Shown piece by piece: positions 9,311-20,334 of a stretch of DNA of 64,000 nucleotides; positions within the stretch are counted from its first letter, which is position 1; each line of letters opens with the position of its first letter. Source of the stretch: Xylogone sp. PMI_703 (Eukaryota > Ascomycota > Leotiomycetes); assembly GCA_021399445.1 (NCBI GenBank), contig JAJTUQ010000003.1, positions 3,410,001 through 3,474,000 of the forward strand. Direction: 5' to 3'. The position numbers and the translations under genes are program-made. The notes below the pieces were generated by a model. It was not told the DNA's origin. It was given only the letters and a program-made list of their open reading frames with translations, and ran no database searches.

Positions 9311-11289
9311 CTAAACGCTACGAGCCTTTTCGACGTAGTCCTGGCTAGGAGTCTCATACTCATTGACAAAGTATGTTGTAGCATTTTTACCGAGCCAGTT
9401 GGTGAACTTTGAGAGTTCTTCGCGGAGGCGATTGACTGATTGAACGTCCATGTTTGTTTGCGCAATAAGTTCAGGAAGGGAAACTAGATACGTTAGCTTA
9501 TCACTCTCGAAGTGCTCAAGTTATTAAAAAATACATACCTAAAAGGCGACACAGGTGCTCAGCGCCATATGTGTCACCAGCTCCTTTTCCCGCCCACTCA
9601 TCTTTGCCCTGAGTCCAGAGTTCACGGACTTCAAGGTATTGATTACGTTCAAATCTGCGATGTTCTATCAGGTATCCGTTCAGACCTTCGGAATTATGGC
9701 CCCTTACCTATATAGGAGTATTCGACCCAAGCATTTATCAAAATATTCCCTCAATCCAGCAACGACTTCCTCCAAAATGTCTGCCGCTGCACTGCCTTCC
9801 ATCCTCTTAGGTTTTTCGTATGCAAGATAGTCATTGAGGATAGAATTGACGGGGTGAGCGGCAGGAAGTGGAACTAGCTGACAGTTTTTTGTAACATTCT
9901 CCCAATCATCAACAAGGATTGCCTTGATATGATCAGGGATGATGAGCTTGATAGAAGGTCTCGAATGGAATCCTTCTTCCTGAAAAGTAGAAGTTTGCGT
10001 TAGTACGGGCTTTTTCTTCTTAACTAATCCTGGGAAAAGAGTGTTCAAAGAGCTCTCATCATCAACTGAGTCTGATTTGGCAGTATGGCTGACTTCAGCA
10101 CTTTCACTATCCGACTCGTCTCGAATTTTGCCAGCTAGTGGTAAACACAAATTATGTGGCATATCTTTGTAATAAAGATGAAGCGCAGGCGTATCTGTTC
10201 CATTCGCGATATGAGCTGCTAATTTAGGATGTGGAGTTGAAGGCTTTCTCTCGGGAGGGTATTTATATTTATGAGGATCCCTCAACTCTCCTTTGGAATC
10301 AATATAAGTGTATCCTGGTGGAGGGGGTAAAAGCAAAGGGTCTGGAGCTAGAGGTTCTTCAATATAGATGTGGTGAATTGACTCGATTTTGTCAGCGGAC
10401 AATACCGGCTTATCACGTCTTGGTATCAAACCGGTCCTCTTTACACCTGATGCTCTAGCTGTAGGTTTGCGGTCTCGGCCGCTCCTACGTGTTGCTAAAT
10501 GTACAGAGGATTGGTGCTCGGTAGATACGTGCGGAAGGTAAGCCGTTTCCTAGTAGTATATAAGTAGGAGATCAACACAAGATTTAAGAGGAAAAACTTA
10601 CGTTTGTGGTTCTGTCTTCTTCTGAACCGTCACTTTTGGAGGTATCACTCTCAATGGAAATATCCGGATCCATCCTTGCTCTTTATTTTCACCGGGTTCG
10701 ATTTAATGGAATGCAATATGCCAAAGTTCCATATGTGAATTTGAAAATGTAATTTTAAAAAAAAGTTCAATGGTAATAAGCTGCGTTGCTCCGCCGATTG
10801 CACGCCGAGGATTGGCATTCTACCATGGATACGAGCCAAACATATGAAAAGAAATCGACAAAATGAAAATTATCTACTCACAGTCTCTAAATCATAATCA
10901 CGATTCCTCCTGGGTCCGCGTCCGGACTGTGCGGCAACAGAAGGATGTCGCTCTTCACTTCCTCGTGCAGAACTCAAATCTGAGCCGTTTGCTCTACCAC
11001 CCTTCTTTGAGACAGATTTTGGTGTTTTCTGCTGCAGCATCTTCATCTGATTGTGAAGTTGGGCAGCCAATTCTTTGTTTTCCTCTGTAAATTTTCTCAC
11101 TCGGTCTTGGGGCACCCAGTCATCCCAGGTATTTTTCCAGCCCTTATAATGAATTTTGTATTGCCATGACTGATTATCTTGAGTAGCTCTGGAATCTAAC
11201 ACCTTTGCCTCATACAACATGTCGTGATGAAAACATAAGACCCTTTCATCCTTTGAGAATGGAGCCGTAGCTTGTTTAGACGGCGCCAT
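9311..11289 (-). CDS. EAF3: Chromodomain-MRG protein Eaf3 (NuA4 / Rpd3S subunit)
   Basis: MRG15/Eaf3-family chromatin reader shared in yeast by the NuA4 acetyltransferase and the Rpd3S deacetylase, binding methylated H3K36 through its chromodomain. The canonical model has four exons: 10882-11289, 9708-9979, 9539-9654 and 9311-9483, giving 322 residues. Exon 1 encodes the chromodomain (VLCFHHDMLYEAKVLDSR, YKIHYKGWKNTWDDWVPQDR) and a basic linker ending RRNRDYDLET. The MRG domain follows (RPSIKLIIPDHIKAILVDDW, NQYLEVRELWTQGKDEWAGK, GAEHLCRLLVSLPELI, WLGKNATTYFVNEYE). Introns 2 and 3 are 53 and 55 nt, but intron 1 is about 900 nt and contains two further in-frame exons, listed separately. The acceptor before the MRG exon is strong: TACTAAC branch, then TTTTCAG. 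Confidence 0.9.
10025..10673 (-). CDS. Alternative N-terminal exons inside EAF3 intron 1 (candidate chromodomain-less MRG isoform)
   Basis: Two extra coding segments lie on the same strand within the long first intron of EAF3. Segment A (10602-10673) starts with ATG and encodes MDPDISIESDTSK and an acidic end. It has a GTAAGT donor and a 52-nt intron ending ACTACTAG. Segment B (10025-10549, 175 codons) is fully open: a basic patch (RRSGRDRKPTARASGVKR), a Pro-rich part (EEPLAPDPLLLPPPPGYTYI, YPPERKPSTPHPKLAAH) and an acidic Ser-rich end. It can be spliced through a 45-nt intron (GTTAAG..TTTTCAG) straight into the MRG exon at phase 0, giving 385 residues. It could also be joined to the chromodomain exon, giving 497. 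It has no stop of its own. I do not recognise the A+B sequence. Expression is unproven. Confidence 0.5.
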
Positions 11290-11739
11290 ATTTGTGCTAC
11301 GATCTAAAAGAATACAAACTTGAGGGGAAAAATTTTGGCGGTTGTCTTGTTGTGAGAGACGGCTACCATAGATTATAGAGAAGGGGGAAGAGGCGAGATT
11401 CCACTTTACGCTTGAGCCAAAAGCGCGTCCCCCTTCGGTAAACGCGTCAACCCGTTATCATAGTGATTCTGTCTGACTGATAATGGAAAAGGCTACGCCC
11501 CGATTTGTCCATTTCAGACGTTCTTTCGAGATATTCTGGTCGTATTGCACCATTTAGCTATCCATCCTAGTATCTCAAATTACAGGGCTATAGGATAACT
11601 TTCCACTCTTTGCCTAGGCTTCTAATTCAAAAAAAGAATATGATAACGGACGTCTACTTAACTTCTGCTAGGTCTTAATACAGTCTCTGAAGCAATTGCA
11701 AAGTTACAGACGTCGCTTGTATATATAATAGATCAAGAT
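11290..11739. promoter_or_regulatory. Divergent promoter region EAF3 / CNL2
   Basis: This 450-nt region lies between the start codons of EAF3 (minus) and the Cnl2/Nkp2 gene (plus), so it probably drives both. A TATATATAA element lies about 20-25 nt upstream of the CNL2 ATG. No binding site is assigned. Confidence 0.5.
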
Positions 11740-12353
11740 ATGGCCCCAACAGAAGCAACGATTCTATCTACATTTCTTCTCCCTCCTGCACCTCTCCCAA
11801 CCATCATAACCCTCAAATCATTTACCGAACTGTTTCCTCGGTCTCAGCAGTCGTCACCACAGATTCGGTCGCTCTACCGAGATTTACAGCACCAGCGGGC
11901 ACATATTACAGATAATGTTACTCGTAATATCACCGAAGAAGTTAAGCGTGGAAACGTTCAACGTCGGGCTGTCGTAAGAGCGCGGAGATCAGCAGAAAGA
12001 GCAGGGGACGAGGATGATGAAGTAGAAATCGAACGCGCGGTAAATATTACACAGTCCTGAGGAAGAACGTAACTCTGATCCTGATCAAACAGCTTTTTGG
12101 ATCGACGTCCAATCTACCAGCCTCTAGACCAGTTACGTTGACGTCCATACTGCCTGAGCTTGAAAAAGCAATTGCAGATATGGAGAGCGAACTTCAAAAA
12201 CTTGACGAAGAGGCTGAGGAATTGATTGAAGACACGAGGGGCATTGTAGGGGACTTGAGCGACTTACGCTATGGTCGACTCTCCAATGCACAGTTGCATG
12301 GACAGGTATTGGAAGGATTAGACCGACTTGAAGCTACTAGCATGAAAAAATAA
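11740..12353 (+). CDS. cnl2: Kinetochore subunit of the CNL2/NKP2 family
   Basis: Cnl2/Nkp2-family protein, a small coiled-coil subunit of the inner kinetochore (Nkp1-Nkp2 bind the COMA complex in yeast; Cnl2 in fission yeast). Exons 11740-12039 and 12093-12353 are joined at phase 0 across a 53-nt intron (GTAAAT..AACAG), giving 186 residues. The family pattern starts at EATILSTFLLPPAPLPTI and continues with LKSFTELFPRSQQSSPQIRS and LYRDLQHQRAHITDNVTRNI. The second exon is coiled coil (LEKAIADMESELQKLDEEAE, LRYGRLSNAQL). It lies about 6 kb from the CENP-Q gene, another inner-kinetochore subunit. Assignment rests on the N-terminal motif and size. Confidence 0.85.
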
Positions 12354-12545
12354 CAAACCCAGTCAAAATGAAGAAGATGTATCCCATGGTGTAGTGAGGT
12401 GACATTCATTTAATTACCATTGATACTATATAAGGCGGCGAACCGGTCGACTATACCCTCCGTTTTTTCATGATTATACATCATTGAGATCGCTAACAGA
12501 AAGATTACTACCCATACCCAAGCAACTCTCTCCTCCTCATTAAGC

Positions 12546-13386
12546 CTATTGGCGTGGTGCAGCAGGTCGTTGAGCTCCTGCTGGTGGTGCTGTAGGGCCA
12601 ACTCTGTTGTTACTGCGATTCGAATTAGAGTGAGAATAAACCACAAAGTAGCCACAAAGTAACTTACACCATACGTCTACTGAAGAAAGAGATCACAATC
12701 ATAAATAGCCAGCTGGGAACAACGGAGAAGACCCAGAAGAAGTAGCCCAATGGAACCGCAAGATTATACTGCGCGAGGAGACCATTGAAAGGATGGAAAT
12801 AATAACCTTCATAAGCAGGCTTTTCCTTCCACTCTCGAGAGTTGCGAAGGTCTTGGAATGTTTTGATAGTTGTGGTGGTAGCATTCACATTCCATACGTG
12901 GATGTCGACAGGTGCAGGTGGGGTTGGTACTTCCATAATCCAGAGGGTTAGTGGGCCCGTTCCCCAGCTATTGCAGAGCACCGCTTGACTTTCGCAATCG
13001 ATGTATCCCAGATGTGGGGCTTTTGGATCAGAAGCCCAAAGAGAAGCAGTCTCATTAAAAGCAGTCTCTGGGCCTTGACAACGACCGAAGCATGTCTTGT
13101 TGCCCCCGGTCAAAAAGACCCACCATTCTTCAGGAGTTGCGCTGTCCAGTTGCACGCTCGATTGAATCGTCTCCTTCCAGTTGTCAAGAGTAAGAACATG
13201 GAGCGGTCTCACGGTTGGTTTTGTGGTTGCTGCTGCCGCAGGTTCTGGCACACTTGGAGTTGGGATGTAGGAGGCGATCTTGTTGAACCAATACTGGGCC
13301 TGAGCCTTTGCCTGGTCAAGAGGGGATTCCTGCGCCGCAACCGTCAGGAGCGGAAGAGCCAGGAGTGAGACAGATGTGAAGCGCAT
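12546..13386 (-). CDS. Conserved fungal signal-peptide/single-TM protein of unknown function
   Basis: Not named. Two exons, 12668-13386 and 12546-12612, with a GTAAGT donor and CGCAG acceptor (55 nt), give 261 residues. The start at 13386 puts a clean signal peptide first (MRFTSVSLLALPLLTVAAQ); an upstream in-frame ATG at 13428 would add 14 residues. The lumenal part has WWVFLTGGNKTCFGRCQGPE, a CX3C pair (CFGRC), further cysteines (YIDCESQAVLC) and N-glycosylation sequons (NKT, NET, NAT). A transmembrane helix sits near the end (YFFWVFSVVPSWLFMIVISF), followed by RR and a Pro/Ala-rich tail ending APPAGAQRPAAPRQ. This suggests a type I ER membrane protein, perhaps thioredoxin-like; that is inference. 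A different splice could read a second frame to 12410. Confidence 0.65.
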
Positions 13387-13428
13387 TATAATAGATAAAC
13401 TGATAGAAAGTTTGTTGAATACACGCAA

Positions 13429-13927
13429 ACCGCGACGGGCGTGGTGAAATTAGGCAGGCAATCGAGGGCTAACGTCAATTGCGCCGATGAAGATATGGTG
13501 TCCTTGGGCGGACGTAGCTAGTAATATAACGCGTTCTTGAAGAAGGGGCCGACAAAGGCCAAGGAGCGACAAAGCAGTGTGAAAGCTTAAATGGAGAAAA
13601 GATGACCGAGAAACACCACGGAAGAATTATAGAGAGGAGACCAGATGCGATCGCGATGCGAAGAAGATTATTATGAACAGGACCCCTAGTAGCTCTTCTT
13701 TCTCGAAGGGGTCTGGGTTGCCGGGTGAATCGCCGAACGCATCCCCTCTTCGACCTTCCAATTTCGCGTCTCTGGTTGGATACGAGGGTGCGGTGGGCCG
13801 TGCGCTCCCTCGATATGCGCAATGCCTCGCTTCGCTATCTTAGCGTGCTGGACAGTTATCAACCCGTGAATTTTTTGAAGCACAAGAAATTCATCACCGG
13901 CGCAAAAGCCTATGCACAACCTTCATC
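13429..13927. promoter_or_regulatory. Divergent promoter region (membrane protein / RRP12)
   Basis: About 500 nt between two divergent start codons, expected to hold both promoters. No RNA gene or clear motif. The short frames here have no recognisable content. Confidence 0.5.
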
Positions 13928-16900
13928 ATGTCTTTGGCAGAGAGGCTTGACAAAATACGCTCGCCGAAGCTGCAGAATCAGCATCAGGTAAGTTCAATTT
14001 AAAAAAATATTTCTTCTCTGGCCCCATTATGCATTCCGTTAACGTCCCGTACCAGACTGCGGTAGTCCTGTCTGCGGTGGAAGATACCTTACGAGATCAG
14101 AAAACTGAAGCTTCCCCAACAGCTTATTTCGCTGCCCTCCTTGCCCTGCTACGGCAATCAGTGACAAGCAATGGAGTTGTCAATAAGGATTTAACTACTT
14201 CGGTAGTTTATCTTCTCGATCTTGTTACGCCCTATACCCCGCAGCCCTTGTTGCGCTCCAAGTTTACTGAAATCTTGACCAATCTTGCGCCAGCTCTAAC
14301 ATTTGCTGAGGCAGATGCACCGTTACTCCGGCCGTCGATAGGATGTTTAGAGTCTCTCCTTCTCGCCCAGGATTCGTCAGCATGGGACTTGCCCCAAACC
14401 CAAGTCGGCCCTCGGCGTGCTGTCGCGGGACTTCTAGGTCTTGCTGTCGACCACAGGCCGAAAATTAGAAAGCGGGCTCAAGAAGCGTTAACCAAAGTCC
14501 TAAAGAATCCTCCACCAAGCCCTTCATTAGATCACCCAGCAGCGGCTATGTGCGCAGAAAGTGCATTGAAGAGCTTGAGCGACCTCGCCTCAAAATCGAC
14601 CAATGCAAAGAAACATAGGAAAAATGAAACATCGGAGCATGAGCCGGCAATGATCCATTCGTTACAATTAATCAAAACTATTGCTGCGGCTTCAGGTGGC
14701 TGGCCTAGCAAGAAGATAGAACCACTGTGCGAACTACTCTTGAACATTTCGAGGTCGAACAATGATTACATGACCATGGCAGCTTTCGACATATTCGAGA
14801 GTATCTTTGAGGGTATGGCCGCAGACGAGGCATCTTCATCGAAACTCCCTCGTCTTTTAGAGGTCATCTCAGATTTACGCCCATCGCAGAATGATTCGCA
14901 ACTTCTACCTCCCTGGATTGCTGTACTTTCACGAGGATATGATGTATCTGCGCAAATTGAACCAGAAGAGACTTTCCAGAAATTGCCCGAGATATTTAAC
15001 ATGATAGCCGAATTCATGGCATCTGCTTCTCACAATATTCGAATATCTGCATCGGAATGCTTAATATCATTTATGGCCAACTGTGTTCCAGATTCCGTAA
15101 TCCTAGAACCTTCGATATATGATGACAAAGTTCTGGGAAAGCTAGGCCGATCAGCGACTGAGCTACTGAGCCTCAAATATCAAAGTGCCTGGATGGAGAC
15201 ATTTAATGTTATTGGGGCTATGTTCGACTCTCTTCGGTGGAGAGCCGATCCCGTCATGGTCGATATTGTTAATACTGTCGGAGAGTTACGAGGTAACGAT
15301 GCCTTTACCGGAAAGAAGGAGGCCGATGAAGTTCTAGGAAAGGCGATCAGGGCAATTGGACCAGAGAGAGTCCTCAACATTCTACCACTAAACCTTGCAC
15401 GACCCAAGGCTGGACAGCCTGGGCGTGCCTGGCTTCTTCCAATACTTCGAGACTATGTCAGCAACACAAATTTACAGCACTTCAAGGACGAATTTATCCC
15501 CTTAAGTGAGATGATGTTCCAGCGTGTCATTGATCATGGGGCTAGCGAGAAGACTATGGAAATTAAGATCTTTGAAACGCTGGTTCAGCAAATCTGGGCG
15601 CTTTTACCAGGATATTGTGATCTCCCTCTTGATCTAACTACAGCATTTGATCAATCATTTGCAGAAATGTTATCCAATTTGTTGTACAAACAAGTTGAGC
15701 TTCGGTCAGATGTGTGCAGGGCTCTCCAGGCGCTAGTAGAAACAAACAAGTCCATCACAGCCATTGAGGGTGACGAGGATCTCGTTCTTCAAAGCCGCGT
15801 CTCGAAAGCCAAAGCACAAGAGAACCTGGACCACTTATCCAAATTTGCAAGCAATATGCTGGCTGTTCTATTCAATGTTTACAGCCAAACGCTACCACAG
15901 TACCGAAGTCACATCTTACAGTGTATAAACATATACCTTAGTATTACACCACCTGCTGAGCTCATGGAAACATTCGAAAGAGTTACCACAATGCTACAAT
16001 CCTCATTCTCGGAAGCTGAGTCACAGAACCAGTCTCAGAAGCAAAAGCAACAAAACCCTGCGGACAAGATGCCACCCATTTCTCATACCCTCATGGATCT
16101 AGTTATCACGATGTCAATCTATCTTCCGAGAGAGAGTTTAAGTACTCTCTTCAACCTCGCTTCAGTAATAATAGTCAAGGATGATGACCCCCAGTTACAA
16201 AAGAAAGCGTATAAACTTATTCCTCGTCTAGCAGACTCGCCAATTGGAAAAATAGCTCTCCAAGAACGTAGCGCAGAACTCCAACAACTACTGCTAAATA
16301 GTTCAGAAAAGGTCTCAGCACCAGCGAAAAAAGATCGATTAGCAGCACTCTCCACGATAATCCCATCTCTTCCAAACGACTCGCTCCATTTCATCCCTTC
16401 AGTTCTCTCGGAGGTTGTCATGGCCTGCAAAGAAGTTAATGAGAGAGCCCGCACAACTGCATTCGACCTACTGGTCTTGATGGGTGACAAAATAATCTCC
16501 GCATCAGGCTCTAAAATACAGAATAGCAAGGTCCCACATATGCCAGATGATGCACCAGATGCTACTGCAACCCTTGAGGAGTACTTTACAATGGTTAGTG
16601 CTGGTCTAGCTGGAAGCACACCACATATGGTTTCTGCATCTATCACAGCTCTGACAAGAATTCTCTACCAATATCGTGAGAAGCTTCAAGCCGAAACTCT
16701 TACAGACCTGGTCCAAACAATGGATCTTTTCCTCACCTCCAACAACCGCGAGATTGTTCGTAGCGTTCTCGGTTTCGTGAAAGTCTGCGTTATCAGCCTT
16801 CCGACCTCCCTCATGCTCCCACGTCTCCCGTCTCTGATACCAAATCTCATGGTTTGGAGCCATGAGCACAAAGCACACTTCAAGGTTAAAGTAAAACATA

Positions 16901-17787
16901 TTCTGGAGCGAATGGTGCGTCGCTTCGGCGTCGATATCGTGAACAAGCACTGTCCAGAAGAAGACCGCAAACTCATCACTAACATTCGCAAAACCAAAGA
17001 ACGAAGCAAGAGACACAGGGAAGCAACAAAAGCTGCAGGCGACGCCAGCGACGAAGAGGCCGGCGAGTCTAAGAAACGAAAAGGCCGCTTCGAGAGCGAA
17101 TACGACCAGGCTCTCTTCGGAAGCGATGATGAAGACTCTGACGGATCCGACGTCTCAGACAACGAAGTCCTCGGTAAGAAGAGTAAGAGAAAAGGAGCGG
17201 CAGGAAGCAAGACATACATCGTCGAAGATGAAAACGAGCCCCTCGATCTCCTCGATCGCCGTGCCCTTGCAAATATCTCCTCTACCAGACCCCTCTCTCA
17301 GCGCCAGCGCCAGCCACCGCAAAGGACCAAAGCCAAGGTCGATCTGGACGGCAAGCTCATTATCGGGGATAATGACAGCGATGCAGACGACGCGATGGTC
17401 ATTGACACCCCGGCTGACAAGGGCGATAATCTCGGTGGCATAGACGCGTACGTCAGTGCTATCAAGGGCAGAGACGCAGTGAGGAGAGGTAGAGGCGGAA
17501 GGATCAAGTTCTCGAATCGGAAAGGTTTGGGAGATAATGATGATGAGGATGGTGAAGAAGATGGCATGGATGTTGACGAGGAGGACGTTAAGACTTTGAA
17601 GAAGAGCATTGGTGGCGATCGCGGTGGTGGAAACAGAGGTGGATTCAGAGGTAGAGGCAGAGGTGGAGGAGCGGGGAGGAATAATGGGAGGAGAGGATTA
17701 GGAGAGGGGAAAAGACGGGGTGGAAATGAAGGAGGTGGTGGTGGAAGGGTGATGAAATCCCCCCGAGGAAAGCCGTTTAGGAGATGA
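13928..17787 (+). CDS. RRP12: Ribosomal RNA processing protein Rrp12 (NUC173 domain)
   Basis: Rrp12 is a HEAT-repeat protein needed for late pre-40S and pre-60S maturation and export (established in yeast). Exon 1 (13928-13987) encodes MSLAERLDKIRSPKLQNQHQ. It is spliced at phase 0 across a 68-nt intron to exon 2 (14056-17787), giving 1263 residues. The junction reads NQHQ-TAVVLSAVEDTLRDQ, the usual N-terminus of fungal Rrp12. The central NUC173 region lies around MFDSLRWRADPVMVDIVNTV and RVLNILPLNLARPKAGQPGR. The C-terminal about 280 residues are charged and disordered, with acidic stretches (FGSDDEDSDGSDVSDNE) and a terminal RGG-type region (GGFRGRGRGGGAGRNN). Length is normal for the family. 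No breaks. Confidence 0.95.
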
Positions 17788-18742
17788 GAGATAGAAGATG
17801 AAGATGGAGTCTTGATTCCCCTCCCTTTTTCCTTCTGCCTTCTTTTAAAAGTATGAACAGAGTCAAGTTATGATATGGGTCTAGGTCTACAAGAAAAGTA
17901 TTGCTTTTGTTTCGCTACTCCAAGATACGAATCAGGGAGTTTTGTTTTGCTATTCCAATCTGTCAAGGAGGGGGAAAAGACGTGAGCCCCGTTTGTCATG
18001 ATACGCGGGAGAATGTATGCCAAAAAAATTTTCAAGGACTATAGTCAATTATGTATGCAAAAGTGATATGTGTATATATTCATGTCTTGTTTGTAAAAGA
18101 AAATATGCGCCCATCCTATCCTATCCAAACCTATACCTATCTTAACCTTGTCCTACGCGGACCTTTCTTTGTACTGTTGAGCACCCTCGTCGGTTCCCTC
18201 TCTTCCTTTTAACCATCTTTCAGAAGACTATATCCCCTAGTTCCCACTCGTCTCTCTCTTCTTAAAAGATCGCACACGACGGTGGCAATGGACGTTTATA
18301 TATACACATGAAAACCGTTCTCATGAATGCTTAGAACCTTCGATCCGATTGAAACCAAAAATATCGATTCTTTTCCGGTAAAGGGGGGATAAAATGAAAT
18401 GTCCTCGCTCATGATGCACAAATGCCTCCAAAAGTGAACTCCCATATCATGATTTCACTAAATGTTGCTTTTAGGCGGAGAAAAGAGAGATCATACTTCT
18501 CCTTGTCCTCCAAAGAATCCGGTTCGACCTGAACCGCTCTCTCCCTCATTAATCATACTCTCAGCATCACCCACCTGCTTCCGCTCCGAGACCTCGCGGT
18601 AAAGACTGCTGCTCTTCAGGTTCATCTGCTTGTATTTCAACTGCATCGTCAATCCTTGGGACGAGTTGATTCGGTGGCGATTCGACGGGCCAGAAGGAAC
18701 CCATTGGAGATTGCCCGTCGCGCCCCTCATGACTGCTGGTTG
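17788..18742. other. Tail-to-tail intergenic RRP12 / PDK
   Basis: The 955 nt between convergent stop codons. Long T-rich and CT-rich stretches are consistent with two 3' UTRs. An open frame at 18491-18730 (minus) lies just beyond the PDK stop and is not supported as coding. Confidence 0.6.
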
Positions 18743-20334
18743 TTATTGCAGAGGTTCCGAGGAACTGGATAATCTGTTTAAGTGGAGGTAGACATCTGTG
18801 CCATAACTGTTCCAAAGTAATGTTAGTACTGGTATTTTACTTCTTCGGAGCGCAAAGAAAAGAAATCACAGGACTCCAGGCGCTTACCCTTCCATACTGA
18901 TTAACTTCAGATCACCTCCAAAGTATCTCGCATATAATCTCGAAATAGGCAGACCGTATCCAAACCCAGCCATTGGGGCCTTAAAGTCGCTTTTATCAAA
19001 ATCCGGGTCCAGGCTAGGTGTAGAATCAACCGTTGTGTACATGTAAGTCCATACCAGAGGAATAGCACTGCGAGGGATACCGCCTCCTTCGTCAGAAATC
19101 TTGATAGTGATATCTTCCTTGCCTTCTGCTACAATCACCTTTGTCACGGGAAACTCATCCTTGTCCTGACCATGAGTCTCAACCACAGCACGGAGTGAAT
19201 TTTTCAAGGTTTCGAAGAGCATGTGCGACAAATGACCTGGAACATACATAAAGTGGAGGTTCGGGGGGCAGATGAGTTGGACCTTAGGTGCATCGAAAAG
19301 TCCATAATGGTCTTCACAGACGAATCGTGCATTCTCAATCGCTTCTTGTGCTAGTTCTTGTACATTAGTTTTTGTACAGATGATTCCCACGTAATTGGGG
19401 TCTCGGTGGTGGCTCTGGTCGGTCAGAGCAATGTGTTGGCCGATAAGCATACGAATTCCTATACGTGACATGTAGAAGCGGTCCAGGAAAGATTGTATGT
19501 TGTGGTCGATCTGCATGCGTTGTCTCTTGCGTTTCCACTCCAGGATGCCCTGTGCGACGGTAGTCACTACACCGTCATGCCTTCGCTTGATATGGTTGAG
19601 GCAGGTAGCAAATCGTTGGTTATAGTCATGAAGTTCGGGTGGCCAGTCGGCTGAATCATCCACAGTTGCAAAATACCTGCGATTGAACCCCTTTTGTTGG
19701 TGACCATTTCCGTTTCCATTTCCATTCGAATCTCCGTTGTATTGCCAAGGCGAGGAGCTGTACTGGCCCGGCTCGATGCTGGGATTACGAGTCGATTGCG
19801 ACAAAAGCTTGGTTCCTTTTCCATGGCCATGCTTTGATGGATTCAAAAGTCTATCGCGGATATCTTTTGACAATTGTGGTCTTGGGAGAGTGGTGATTTC
19901 CTTTTTTTAGCATCACATGTTAGCGATATGACCCTTCGGGCTCTCCCGATAGACTACAAGTAAAATGGATTAAGCGTACCTCGAAAGACTGCGCATACCA
20001 ATTCTGCACCTTCTTGATGGAGGGCATCTCACTGAGGCCATCAGGAAGTTCTTCGAGTTCCTGTACTCGATGTGCGAGGCGTATGGGGAGCTCCTCAGAC
20101 AAGAATTGTGACGCACGGAAGAGAGTTCCTAGAAGCACCATGAGTCAGCTATAGAAATACACCATAACAGCACAATAAAGTTGACAATTTGCCAAATTGA
20201 TGTCATTCAGGGTGCATACCCGTAGAAGGTCTCTCTCCAAACTGCACCATCTGCCTCAGACTCACGCCAGTGGCCGGGAAGGAGGAGTAATGCTTGATGG
20301 TATCCATCAGCCGATCCGTACGCTTCCACGACAT
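18743..20334 (-). CDS. PKP1: Mitochondrial pyruvate dehydrogenase (lipoamide) kinase
   Basis: PDK-family mitochondrial kinase (GHKL ATPase fold) that phosphorylates and inactivates the E1 subunit of pyruvate dehydrogenase; a branched-chain ketoacid dehydrogenase kinase is the close alternative. Exons 20220-20334, 19980-20128, 18888-19900 and 18743-18806 give 446 residues. Signatures: FPATGVSLRQMVQFGERPS, LPIRLAHRVQELEELPDGL, the N-box HMLFETLKNSLRAVVE, the G1 box ISDEGGGIPRSAI and the G2 box GFGYGLPISRLYARYFGGDL, ending GYGTDVYLHLNRLSSSSEPL. A low-complexity insert (SNGNGNGNGH) precedes YFATVDDSADWPP, in a loop often variable in fungal PDKs. The acceptor of intron 2 is purine-rich (AAAAAAAG), unlike the others in the window. 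The start at 20334 follows the family N-terminus. Confidence 0.92.

Noticed and set aside
12410..12655. Alternative last exon for the membrane protein with a second hydrophobic segment
   Set aside because: Reaching this frame needs a GTGTAA donor and an internal AG instead of the consensus GTAAGT donor and CGCAG acceptor; the consensus pair gives a clean short tail and stop at 12546.
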